A stretch of DNA of 64,000 bases from NCBI GenBank assembly GCA_047495785.1, contig JBLDXI010000031.1, positions 558,001 through 622,000 of the forward strand, in the 5' to 3' direction. This stretch comes from Lepidodermella squamata. Lineage: Eukaryota; Gastrotricha. The notes beneath the pieces were generated by a model. The model worked only from the letters and a program-made list of their open reading frames with translations. It was not told the DNA's origin and searched no databases. Both the position numbers and the translations under genes were made by a program. Of the stretch, positions 53,801 through 64,000 are shown piece after piece. The stretch's first letter is position 1. The number at the start of each line of letters is the position of its first letter.

Positions 53801-54855
53801 AGTCCAATTTAGTATTCGCATCCGTAACACATTTCTTCCCAACAACCGCCATGTAAGGTGAAGGTTCAGGCGTCATTTCGAGCAAATCATCGACTTTCAG
53901 TGTCGTGCTAACTGTTGTTGTCGACACGTAAATTTGCGCAATTTTTCGATGAAAAGCCATCCCGTTCTCTTGGAAAATCGTGCAACCTTTAGTTACTGGG
54001 ATACATTGGCCGTCGCTTAGATCCAAATTAATCCCGAAGCAGTCGATATTTGGCTCGCAAACTTCGATGCATTTATCTAAATTCGGTTGAATATCGCCAA
54101 TAGCTCGCGAATCCCCACCATCGCACCTCAGCCCAAGATTTGTTTGATAATTCAACCTCGGGTCGATTTTTTTGGTGGTAGTAGTCGGAGTTGTCATTTG
54201 AAGTATCTTCGACAAAACTTCAGGCCGGCGGTAGAAAACGTATTTCGGATTCTCTTCCAGGACGCAAACTCCAGATATTGCGACGCAGTGCGAGTTGGCC
54301 AAATGCCAGTTGAAGCCGTAACAGTTCACCAGGGAGTTGCAGTAATTCCGGCAGTCATCAACGGAATCCTTGAGATCACCCGTTTTCTTGCTAGTACCAT
54401 TCGAGCATCGGTAACCAAGTTTCCGCTCGTACTTCATCTCGCTTTGGGTAAGATTCGCGTTGTTTAACGAATTCCATTGAATTAAAATCTCCGGTGCTTC
54501 CTCGTCTTGACCCTCCTGGAATAAAGGCTCAGGGTCTTCCTGTTTTCGGAAGAAGATGAATTCGTTGTTGTTGCGGACTTCGCAGCCGATTGATCGAGCA
54601 ACACATTCGCCTATTTCAGGCTGGTAGTTGTAGCCACAACAAATAGGGGAATTTTCGCAAATTTCCCGACATTGCTCCAGAGAGCTTTGAATACCGCCAA
54701 TAGCTTCACCACCACCGCTACATCGCCGGTTAAATTCTTGGATGAACTCTAACGATAGGGCTGGACCTGAAAAAAAAATTTTTAACGGGTAAATATGTTT
54801 TCCGGGACAGTTTACCTATCGATATTGAGATTAAAGCAAGCCGTAGTAGAATCAT
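50898..54855 (-). CDS. Large secreted PAN/Apple mucin-like protein, 11 modules (PAN-5)
   Basis: Two exons: 54855-54816 (MILLRLALISISIG) and 54766-50898, phase 1, 49-nt intron; 1302 residues, the largest gene here. The frame is open above the first internal ATG (54437), and the first PAN module (NRRCSGGGEAIGG, CCGYNYQ) lies in that part. Eleven modules in total; module 5 is the INWGSSVVLPNYRV / GALLYRKK type. Before the last two modules is a Thr-rich tract of about 190 residues encoded by (GTA/GTT)-type microsatellite (51480-51990), holding two copies of STYAP-F/L-SEYDYDS. Terminus FYRIRRPGAN. Extracellular, probably heavily O-glycosylated; a gel or matrix role is inference. Confidence 0.9.
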
Positions 54856-55155
54856 TTTTATCTTTTTTGAAATCACGAGCAAGCTGTCATAAACAATGTG
54901 GCACCAATGCTTCAGCGTAAGTCATTAAACCTGTCATATCTTAACACGAAACTTGGCATCGGCACGGCTGTAATCGCTGTCATCTCTAACCTGCCAAAAA
55001 CAACAACGATTATAAAGTCATGAAAAGCTGCGAGATGATGGTCATTAGCGATGGCTTTATTATCGCGATCATTAACGAGTGTCAGATTACGCGGCTCAGA
55101 ACACGAGTTTTTTGCCAAGAAGCTGTCACCAACGACAAGGCGTGATTTATTGCAC

Positions 55156-57724
55156 CTAGCTGCGATTAATCTTGTAGAACATCAAGCCGGTGGTGCCGGT
55201 GTACATTTCGCAGCCAGCGGAGCGTAATCCGCACTCCTCTGACCCGGCGGCCATGTTGAAGCCGTAGCAAAGTGCGGTAGCCACGCACTGGGCTGAGCAA
55301 GCCGCGAGACCCTGGTTTCGCCCAACCAACCGGCTTGTACCCCCTGCGCACCGTGACTCGACATAAGCTGTGAAATTGCCTATAGGCTTCCGCTCCGCAT
55401 CAAAATCTTCGACGTTAGAGCCAATATTAGGTCTCGAGTTCAACTGAATGGCCTAATCAAAAGTAACAAAGGTTAAAAGATGGGCAAAATACGACATTTC
55501 TCCCGGTTTAGTAGGAAAGTTCAATTTTGAACAGCTCATAACTAATCAGAATACTTACCTTCATATATACGTCAAAGTCTTTGCTAGGTACCTCCTCGCA
55601 GCCGAAAGTCCGCATGGAACAGGATTGATTCGCCGTTCTCACATTTACCGCATAACACCTCGGGTTCTCGAAACAGGCATGCCTACACTCCACAGGATCG
55701 ACGACTGCCGAAATTATCTTCTTTGAAGTCCCCGCAGCACATACAACATTCCGCTTCAGAATGAACCTGGGTCCCATTGCCGCGGTTGAAGTAGCAAATG
55801 GTACAGAGCTCGAGGTTTTGGCTTTGGTAAAACCATTCCTTGTACGCTGCTCAAATTTTGTAGAAGCAAAAGGTTTTCCCACTGTAACTGCTTGCGTTGA
55901 AAGTTCGACAGCTTGAGGCTCCGGTTTAATCATAGATTTCACTCGATATAGCAAAGCCCCCTCTCTGCTCGCTTCGATGGTACAGTCCGCAGTTCTCACA
56001 ACGCAGAACCTTTTCGCTGGATACACCGTGAATCCTTGGCAGACCCCAGGAAACTGCCGATCACATACATCCGCGCATTCCAGCGTATTCCTCCTCGGAA
56101 CGCCAATTTGAGTCGCTGATTCGCCGTTGCAAGCGTAACCTGTTGCCACCCGGTAGTGGGGAAGTACAATACTCTCCTGCCAGTTAATTTTAGCGATAAT
56201 TGGGTCGAATTGCCTTATTGATTGCTTCTGCGGCTCTGGGTTGACCAATTTCTTGTAGAAGACTGAATAAGGATCGTTCTCCTCAGCGCAACCTATCGAA
56301 CGAGCTGAGCAAACACTTTCTATTTGATTCCATTGGAAACCAACGCAGTCGAGCCGAGAGTTGCATAAGGCTAGACAGAACATCGTACTAGTCCCTGAAT
56401 CTCCAATTTTCCCGCCAGAACATTTCTTCCCAGTAATAGCCGAGTAGCTGAGGGCCTTCTTCGGCAAAGGAGTTGTAGTTGCTTCAGTTTGACCATCCTC
56501 TGAGAATGGTGTGACTGCTCCGTAATTATGACTGACTTTCCGAAATAAAACCGTTTGCGCCTCTTCAGTTACGAAACACCCTTTCGTCTTAGCGACGCAA
56601 ATGTTTGACGTGGAATTCCAATTTACGCCGAAGCAATCTTGCCGAGATTCGCAGATGTTGATGCAAACCATGAAGTCAGTCTGATTTTGCCCGATAGATC
56701 GACCATTCCCGCCGTAGCAATGAAGACCTGTTAACCGGTGGTAATTCTTAAGAGGATCCGACCATTCCTGCCTCGTCGAGATTATAGGCTCATCTGTTGA
56801 GATCGCCATATCAATGTTAGGGGATGGAATTTCTTCAGGTCTACGGTAGTGAATATAAGCGGAATCTTCATCGAGGTCGCAGCTAACAGATACAGCCCAG
56901 CAAGTCCGTTTCTCAGTGTTCCAATTAACGCCAAAACAATCAGCTCTTGAATTGCATTTTTCAAAGCAATCCCGCAAATGTCCAGATTCTAAGAAATTTT
57001 CAGAGTTGCCCTTCGAGCAGCGGAATCCTTTCACAGCCTTGTAACTTTGACCAAAAGTTGCGATTGCTTTTTCCACTTCGATTTCATATTCAGGTCTTGG
57101 AGTCGATGGCCTCAGTATGTGAACAGGCTCTTCAGTTTGTCTTGTATAATCCTCTGTTGATTTGGGTTTCCGGTAAAACACCGCACTTTCTCTGAATCCC
57201 ATTTCACAGCCTGCGGCTTTAGTAACGCAAGTGTGAGTATCAAGGCTCCAATTCACACCGGCACAGTTCTTATCCTCATCGCATTGGTCAATACAGATTG
57301 ACAGAGCTTCTTGAGGTGCTTCGCTGTTTCCTCCATTACAATGAACTCCTTCGATCAGTATGTACTTCATAGGCTCAGGTGTTGTAGTACTAGGTTTTCG
57401 GTACAGAATGAAATCGCCGTCGGTTAAAATATCGCAGCCATAAGTTCGAGCGGTGCATTCGCCCGTGTCGTAGTTCATGTTAACTCCAACGCATGATGGA
57501 TTGTTTTCACAGATGGCGAGGCACTTGTTTAGGTCATTCGCCTTCTCGCCAACCAGTTGGCTCATGCCCTCGATACATTCGCTCCCAGATTCACTTTGGC
57601 ACCCTAAAACAATCAAAATTAGCTATGAAATGATTTGGAAAATTCGGGAATATTTAAAAGAAATTAATCTTCACTCACCCACTCCTGTGAAGCATCCAAG
57701 CCAAATAATGAGTGCAAGGCGCAT
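55156..57724 (-). CDS. Secreted PAN/Apple protein, 8 modules (PAN-6)
   Basis: Three exons: 57724-57679 (MRLALIIWLGCFTGVG), 57603-55559 and 55452-55156; introns of 75 and 106 nt, the first phase 1 and the second phase 0; 795 residues. Eight PAN modules. Modules 3-4 have CFGVNWN; module 6 is the INWQESIVLPHYRV type with VCQGFTVYP and GALLYRVK; the last module is on its own exon (RCAGGTSRLVG, CYGFNM, CGLRSAGC) and ends FYKINRS. The final join is supported by a good GTAAGT donor after VYMK and frame continuity. Linkers are short, without long Thr tracts. Confidence 0.9.
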
Positions 57725-57907
57725 GTTGAAGTAAATGATACTCCTGCCAGTTCACATTGCTTGCAGATTCAAATCTAAGCTCAATGTTACAAACTCGTAA
57801 TGACACAATGCCCGGTAGTTATGCAAAACAATACTCTTTTTTATTCCGTTCCTCTTCTATAGCCTTTACTCATGATACTATCATTACAAAACAATACGAG
57901 CCTTAAG

Positions 57908-59613
57908 TTATGTTGTTCGCTTTACGTAAAAAGTAGTTTTAACCGTGTCTAAATTGGTATACATAACACAGCCGGTAGTTCGAAGGGCACATTCCTCACT
58001 ATCCCGGAGAAAGTTAAACCCGTAGCACTTTGAATTTCCAAGACAAGTCCTCGCACAATCTTGGAAGGTTTGCAACACTGCAATTGCTTTACTCGAACCT
58101 CCAGTGCATCGCGTACCTACTTTTTCGATAAAACGACTCGCATAGTTAAACGAAGCCCCAGCTGCTACGATTTCAGGCGAACTCTCGACAAATACAGTTA
58201 AAGGAGTTGTAGTAACTTTGAAATCTTGTTTACGGTAAAATGCGAAATATTGATCCGAAGCCTGTTCGCAGCCAGCAGTTCTAAGAGCACATATGCCATC
58301 GGTCAACTGAAGATTGAACCCGATGCAAGATTCTTCGGATAAGCAGAAATACGAGCAAATATCAACATCGGTTTGTATGTCGCCGATAGGCACTGAAGAG
58401 CCGCCGAAGCATTTCGTCCCTGAAACTAGGTCAAATTTCGAAATTTCACGGGCTGTAACCATCGACGCAAGTTTAGATGTAGTTGTATCCCAGATCGAAG
58501 TCACGGGAAAGGTTTCTTCGTTATCATCATCGTTAGAAGGGGCTGCTTCTGGATTTTGAAGATTCGGCAACTTTTTGAATGTCAGAGCCCCGCTCTTTTC
58601 AGCAATCAGCTTACATCTCTTGTTACGAACAACGCAATTTCTAGTCGTAGGAAACCAAGAGAACCCGAAACAGTCGTATCTAAGGTTGCAAACCTTCGCG
58701 CAGAATGTGAGATTGCCTTCCTTCGATTCGCCTATCCAGCTTATCGGGTCGTCGCTACAAGACACCCGTAATTTGGCGACGTAATTCGGGAATAATATGC
58801 TTTTCTCCCAAATATCATCTATCGGCTCGATAAATTTATCCTGAAGAGCGGCGTAAATATTTGGATTTGGCTTGACTTTCGTCGATTGAGTTAAAGTTTT
58901 TGATGTAGGTGGTATTGATTGAGCTGTTTTTCGATAAACTAAGCTCAACTCATCTGGAACCATAATGCAGCCGTGTTTTCTAAGAATGCAAAGCTGCTGA
59001 TGTTCGATCCAATTAAAACCGAAACATTCGGCATTTTCGTCGCAGATTTTCATGCAGGTCTCAAAATCTTGCTCAGCCTTACCAATTCTATTATCCGGCC
59101 CACCAGAACATCTCATAGCAGTCTCCACTATATAATTCGGATGAATTTGGTCCAACTCAGGCTTTGCGTGGAATAGCCCTTGGTCGTTCAAAATGGTTGG
59201 TACGACCTTGCGGTAGAAGACCGAGCCGTGAGATGCAGTTACCAAACAACCGATGGTCATTGCCAGGCATGATTCATCACTACGGCGCCAGTTGAAGCCA
59301 GCACAGTCGTGGCGAATGTCGCATAGAGCAGCGCATTGCCGGGCCGAACGTTGCGATTTTCCAATCACGCGGCTTGTTCCACCAGTGCATCGACGATCCT
59401 GAAAGGGGCGGTAGTTGCTTGGAGATCGATAATCCTCATAAGAGTCTGTCTGCGAAACTGAAAAATACCAAAAATGAGATTGACCTAAATGACAATGCAA
59501 GGCTATATCTGATTTTGAAATTGAATTTTTTGAAATTGTGAAATTTAGATTATTGGAGTTTTACCTGATAATTGCACCAAGGTGATTGTAAGGGAGAGTG
59601 CTAACAAGATCAT
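57908..59613 (-). CDS. Secreted PAN/Apple protein, 5 modules (PAN-7)
   Basis: Two exons: 59613-59565 (MILLALSLTITLVQLS) and 59457-57908, phase 1, 107-nt intron; 532 residues. Five modules: RCTGGTSRVIG with CAGFNW, RCSGGPDNRIG with CFGFNW, a diverged form of the special module (DIWEKSILFPNYVA, CFGFSWFP, GALTFKK), KCFGGSSVPIGD with CIGFNL, and the C-terminal RCTGGSSKAIAV with CYGFNF, CALRTTGC, ending FYVKRTT. It has the simplest architecture of the seven clustered genes that still keeps the special central module. Confidence 0.9.
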
Positions 59614-59929
59614 ACTCAAACTGGCTGTTCAATAAACGTTTGAAATTGCGGCGTAAATGTACGGCCAGGTGTGCAAAACAAACAGGCGGGCCATTTTGGT
59701 GCGCAGCTGGCCAGTCATTCTGCCCACAAATAGTTATTACTTATCACAGCACACCATGTTATTTGCAGAAAAAAGTCGCCACAAAGACCTGCCAATTATT
59801 TGTTTACATGAACGCCAAGAGTAAACCAAAGAAAAGCCTGGAAAAATACCGCAACTCAAATTTATTTTTCTTGAACTTTGAAAATAGAAATATCCTAAAA
59901 TAATGAAAGCGATTGGCTGAAATCAGTTT

Positions 59930-62473
59930 TCATCTACGAAGTCTGTAGAAAGCCATACCAGGACTTGTTCCTATTTCGCAGCCGTTAGACCTTAGTCCAC
60001 AATTTTCGTTTTCCAGAATGAAATTGAAGCCGTAACAGTCGGAGTTGTCTTCACAAGCTGCTTTACACTCTTCGAGACCAGTATTTCGTCCAAGGGATAC
60101 GCTTCGTCCACCAGAGCAATTTGAAAATTCAATCAACTCCCATTTATCACGCTTCCTAGGCGTGGTGTTAGTCGCGATTTTCTTGTAGAACGAGAATTGA
60201 TCATTCGGCTGCTCGATGCAGCCTGAAGTCCTTAATCCACAAGTTTTCGCTTCGTTATGGAAATTAAAGCCGTAACAGTCCGGATTCTCCATGCATAAGG
60301 AAGAACAAGCTGCGAGACCATTTTGCCCCTCTCCTAGTCGAGTCGAAGCGCCAACTAAGCACGAAGTTCCTGGTCTTAAATCAAATCCATCCTGAGGTAA
60401 TGGCGCTTCAGGGATAGCTAAATTCCGTTTAGGATCCATGGCAGAGATATAAGTATCTGCTTCATTGGTTTTCCGGCGATAAAAAAGGGCTCCATCAGCT
60501 CTCTGAAGGACACAAGTCGTGTTCCTAACGATACACTCTCCGCGCCAGGGTAGATAGGTATAGCCGAAACATCCATCTATAGAGCTACATAAGGCCATGC
60601 AAAGTTTGGTAGAAGATCTAGGAGGCCCTATTCTCGACGCAGTGTCATTACTACAGCCACGATTCGGTACTACAACATAACGAGGCTCGACTGAAATTAC
60701 GTAACGGGGCGTTGAAGTCTTGAGAGTGGACATTACTGTGGTTGTAGGGTCTTGCCGTTTGATATATATCTCAGAGCTGCTATCGAGTTCCGTTGTACAA
60801 GCTGATGTGCTTAGGACACAGGTGCCCTCAGAAGGTCGCCAAGTCACCACAGCACAGTCTTCTCGGGACCAACAATTCGACTTACACTGGTTTAGGTCTC
60901 TGAGGATTGGGCCTATTTTTGTGTAAGCATCACCTAGACACCTCATTTTTGTATTTAAAAGGAACGCATTTTCAGGTATGGGCGAAATAGAGGTAGTGCT
61001 TGTAGTGCTCATTTCCATTGCAAGAGATTGAGACATTTTCCGGTAGAGAATAGCCCCTTCTTCCTGCTCAAGGCTACAGTCCTTAGTCCTGAGAAGGCAA
61101 TTTCCAGAACCAGACCGCCAGATTATTGCGAAGCAGTCATCTCTAGAGCTACAAATCGATCTGCACTTATCCAGATCATTAAGAGTTTCGCCTATTTTGG
61201 AGCTGGGAGGTCCGTTACATCTCATTCCTTGGTCCATTCGATAATTCGAGCCCATATTCCTAATAGGATCTTGAGTTCGAGCTGTTACTGCTTGAGTCAT
61301 TGGTATGTCTGAAACTAGGCCAGTTTTTCGATATAAAACCGCAGTGTCATCTTGGTCGATTGAGCATTGCCGGGTCCTTAGAACACAAGACCTTGATTGA
61401 GCGCGCCATGTAATCGCGTAGCATTGACTATTAGCTGTACAAACTGCCCTACACTGATCGAGGTCATCTATAGTTTCTCCAATCTTACTCGAAGGATCTC
61501 CTATACATCTCATACCCTGATCCGTTCGATAATTCGAAGCTAGATTCATCACAGGACTCCTGGTTCTTGGACTCGGAGCTTCAGTCACCGGATTGTCCAT
61601 AATTAGGTCATTTTTACGGTATAAAACTGCGGTGTTATCCTGTTCGACTGAACACATCTGGGTTCTAAGGATACAGTTTCTAGCCTGGGCGCGCCATGTA
61701 ATCGCGTAACATTGGCTATTAGCCGAACAAACTGCCCTACACTGGTCAAGGTCATACAAGGTCTCACCGATTTTACTAGAAGGATCTCCGCTACATCTCA
61801 TTCCTTGCTCCATACGATAGTTCGAATTGCCGGGTCTTGCTAAAGTTACAGGGTTATCAGTAACCCAGCCTTTCTTCCTATACAAATTCGCCGAGATATC
61901 CTGCTCGACAGAACATTCCTCAGTTCGGAGGATGCAGGACTTAGGACCAGGGCGCCATGTTATAGCGTAACATTGGCTATTCGACGAACAAACTGCCTTA
62001 CACTGGTCCAAATCATTCAAGGTCTCACCGATTTTACTTGGAGGTTCACCTACACATCTCATGCCTTGCTCCATAGTGAAGTCTACGTCATTTCTAGCCG
62101 GGGTCGATGGCCTAACTAGCGATCGCAATTTTTCATAGAAAACAGACCCTGGATCATCGACTGAGGAACAACCGGTAGATCGAGAAATACATGACTTATC
62201 TTCGATTCGGAAATTGAAGCCGAAACAACTAGGCTCGGAGTTGCAGAACTTAGCGCATAAGTTCGGGTCTCCCTTTTGGATATCTCCTAAGGCTGTACTA
62301 GGGCCCCCGGTGCACCTTTTGCCTTGAGTCGCGCGGTAACCGGCTACGTTGTTTACATCCTGCGCGGTAACTAAAAAACAAAAAATACCGGGAAGCAATT
62401 ATAGTGTTTTTTTGTTGTATAACTCACCTTCCTTTAGTGCGAGAATAATAAACAAGGAAATATGCCGCATCAT
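59930..62473 (-). CDS. Secreted PAN/Apple protein with tandem near-identical modules, 9 modules (PAN-8)
   Basis: Two exons: 62473-62428 (MMRHISLFIILALKEV with the split codon) and 62370-59930, phase 1, 57-nt intron; 828 residues. Nine PAN modules. Modules 2-5 are tandem close copies (EQGMRC or DQGMRC, SSKIGETL-DLDQC, QCYAITWR, AVLYRK), spaced about 105-115 residues, from recent internal duplication. Module 7 (PNRGCSNDTASRIG, CFGYTYLP, ADGALFYRRK) resembles the special module but lacks the WES-type lead. Modules 8 and 9 are C-terminal type with CYGFNF and CGLR, ending FYRLRR. Two start codons are adjacent; either gives a signal peptide. Confidence 0.9.
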
Positions 62474-62675
62474 TTTGTTGTGTTGTTTTGTTGTCGTGTT
62501 ATTTCACGTCAAACGACGTTCATGCACCAAACAAAAGCACTTGTAAATGACTTTACGCAAAAATATGCACCGAGAGCAGATTCACTTCACTTTATTGTTG
62601 TAAAAAGAACAAAATACATTATTATAAGCTCAAAATTTGAGATAGAAGCGCGTGGGTTGTGGGTGGTTTCTGTTT

Positions 62676-63107
62676 TCAAGAGGGCCGGACGATTTTGTAG
62701 AAAATTAAACCGGTCGCTGTTGCTTCGACGCAGCCGAAGGTTCGAATGGCGCAAACCTGCGTCAGGGTGATGTAATTGAAGCCGTAGCACGTCTCATCGT
62801 CCGAGCACATCTTCTTGCACGTATCCAGGCCTGAAGCGATGCCGAGAGATTGACTCGTCCCGCCTGCACATCGAATTTCGGCGAGAGGGGTGAAGTTCAC
62901 GCCCGCTGTCGCTGTAGTAGTAGTAGTGGCTGGTGTTTGATTATTTACGAGCAAAGCTGGATTTGATGTTCGTGGAGTAGTCGTGGTCGTGGTTGTTGTT
63001 GAGGTCCAAGTGGTGACAGCACTCGCTGCTTTTAAGAAGAATACGAAAAGATCGTCAGCGTATTCGTCGCATCCAGTTGACCTCAAGGTACAGCTACCAT
63101 CAGAAAG
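62676..63107 (-). CDS. 3' part of another PAN/Apple gene (PAN-9), 5' end outside window
   Basis: Last exon, starting after TTTCTCCAG at 63108. It opens in the middle of a PAN module (LSDGSCTLRSTGCDEY), then has a Thr-rich linker and a complete C-terminal module: RCAGGTSQSLG, CYGFNY, CAIRTFGC, terminus FYKIVRPS. The first half of the split module and the signal peptide were not found up to 64000, so the next exon lies beyond the window or the intron exceeds 890 nt, longer than any other here. An intron inside a PAN module is unusual for this cluster. Confidence 0.85.
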   Translation of the reverse strand, partial: LSDGSCTLRSTGCDEYADDLFVFFLKAASAVTTWTSTTTTTTTTPRTSNPALLVNNQTPATTTTTATAGVNFTPLAEIRCAGGTSQSLGIASGLDTCKKMCSDDETCYGFNYITLTQVCAIRTFGCVEATATGLIFYKIVRPS

Positions 63108-64000
63108 CTGGAGAAAAAGAGAAATTCAGATACATTATACATTCAAGGCAGAATTGATGAGGGCTTTATTCGAGATATCTTCTTTCCTACAAATAGCGAA
63201 ACCCCGATTTCCCTTTGTCAGGAATCGTGATATGTAAATATTTAGGAGTGGGTTGGACTCACAGAGAGCAATAACTCGAAAAACTCCCTGCCTTTCCTCT
63301 AAATTTCGATTTTCAATCAGGATTTTTGTGGAACCGCAGAAGACGCGAAATCGGGGTTTCGCGGTTCTTACTTGTTATCTTTATCTTTATTCAGGGGGAA
63401 TCTACGAAATAGATATTTAATTTTTAAAATAAAGAATGAGTGACACCATAAATTGTCAGAGACAAAAAACGTATCGTTGAAAATTCGACACGAGCCAGTT
63501 CCAAGGCCCAAAAGTCTTTCACACGTATCCTTATTGCTAGAGGGTTTTATTGCTATTATTCCTATTGGGTATGCTTTATTTTTATGAAGGCATTCTTAAA
63601 TTGCATGTATTAACCTAACAATGTAGACGCCATGTCTGTTTAGCCTGTGAAACTCATAAATTGGGGAGGAAAAACGATAGAAATCCTACATTTAATCCAC
63701 CTTGAAAAAGATTATCAATGGAACGGCCCACTTTGATTACTAATTACGTTTATTATTGAGCCATTATTTCTTACCAGGGACAGAAATAACCGAATATTAG
63801 TTATTATTAAGGAGCACTACTCTTTAATGGTTTTCGAGCTTTTTATCAATTAATTGCTTAATTCACGACTCTGATGACTTCAATTCAACTAAAATTTTCA
63901 GTTGGTAAAACCAAATCAGGTAAAATAAAAGAAGGAATAAAATGGTATCCCAATTTCAGAAATACCAAATCTCGGAAGTACGGAAGGTATTCAAGGCAAA
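63108..64000. other. Presumed intron of PAN-9, no exon seen
   Basis: No PAN motif, signal-peptide exon or other coding text was recognised on either strand. AT-rich. Confidence 0.4.

Overview
This is an animal (metazoan) genomic window, moderately AT-rich, with short GT-AG introns (mostly 49-110 nt), secreted or membrane proteins built from animal extracellular domains (PAN/Apple, C-type lectin, sushi/CCP, Ly6-like), pentameric Cys-loop channel subunits, a receptor tyrosine kinase and non-LTR and hAT transposon remains. The compact introns and the family expansions fit a small-bodied invertebrate. A nematode-like or other ecdysozoan source is possible, but the sequence alone does not settle the phylum.

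Layout. (1) 0.3-16.9 kb: three diverged copies of a cassette holding a two-exon secreted Ly6-like cysteine-rich gene (+) with a convergent C-type lectin gene (-). Copy 3 is complete and has a four-exon lectin. Copy 1 has a decayed lectin and a LINE inserted just upstream. Copy 2 keeps only the lectin 3' end, which abuts a dead hAT transposon. Non-autonomous inverted-repeat elements fill the gaps, one with a tRNA-like core. (2) 17.1-20.7 kb: two PAN-domain genes (-). (3) 21.8-40.4 kb: five Cys-loop channel genes (-) with identical three-exon structure, interrupted between genes 1 and 2 by a 2.7 kb inverted-repeat element and two ORF1-only LINE-like units, and between genes 2 and 3 by a small sushi-domain membrane gene (+) and repeats. 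(4) 42.7-45.4 kb: a C-type-lectin receptor tyrosine kinase (+) with an in-frame stop, a 60-bp foldback in its lectin exon and an intron whose two splice sites lie in inverted repeats. (5) 45.7-63.1 kb: seven more PAN-domain genes (-), head to tail with 180-320 bp between coding regions; the last runs off the window.

How the genes relate. The PAN genes form one expanded family: a signal-peptide exon, a phase-1 intron, then 4 to 11 six-cysteine PAN modules, often joined by Thr-rich or Pro-rich mucin-like linkers. Their likely role is an extracellular adhesive, matrix or mucus-type material (inference). The channel array shows recent gene conversion and an unusual pore entrance. Exon joins were read by eye from splice sites and frame continuity; coding lengths given as complete are exact multiples of three.
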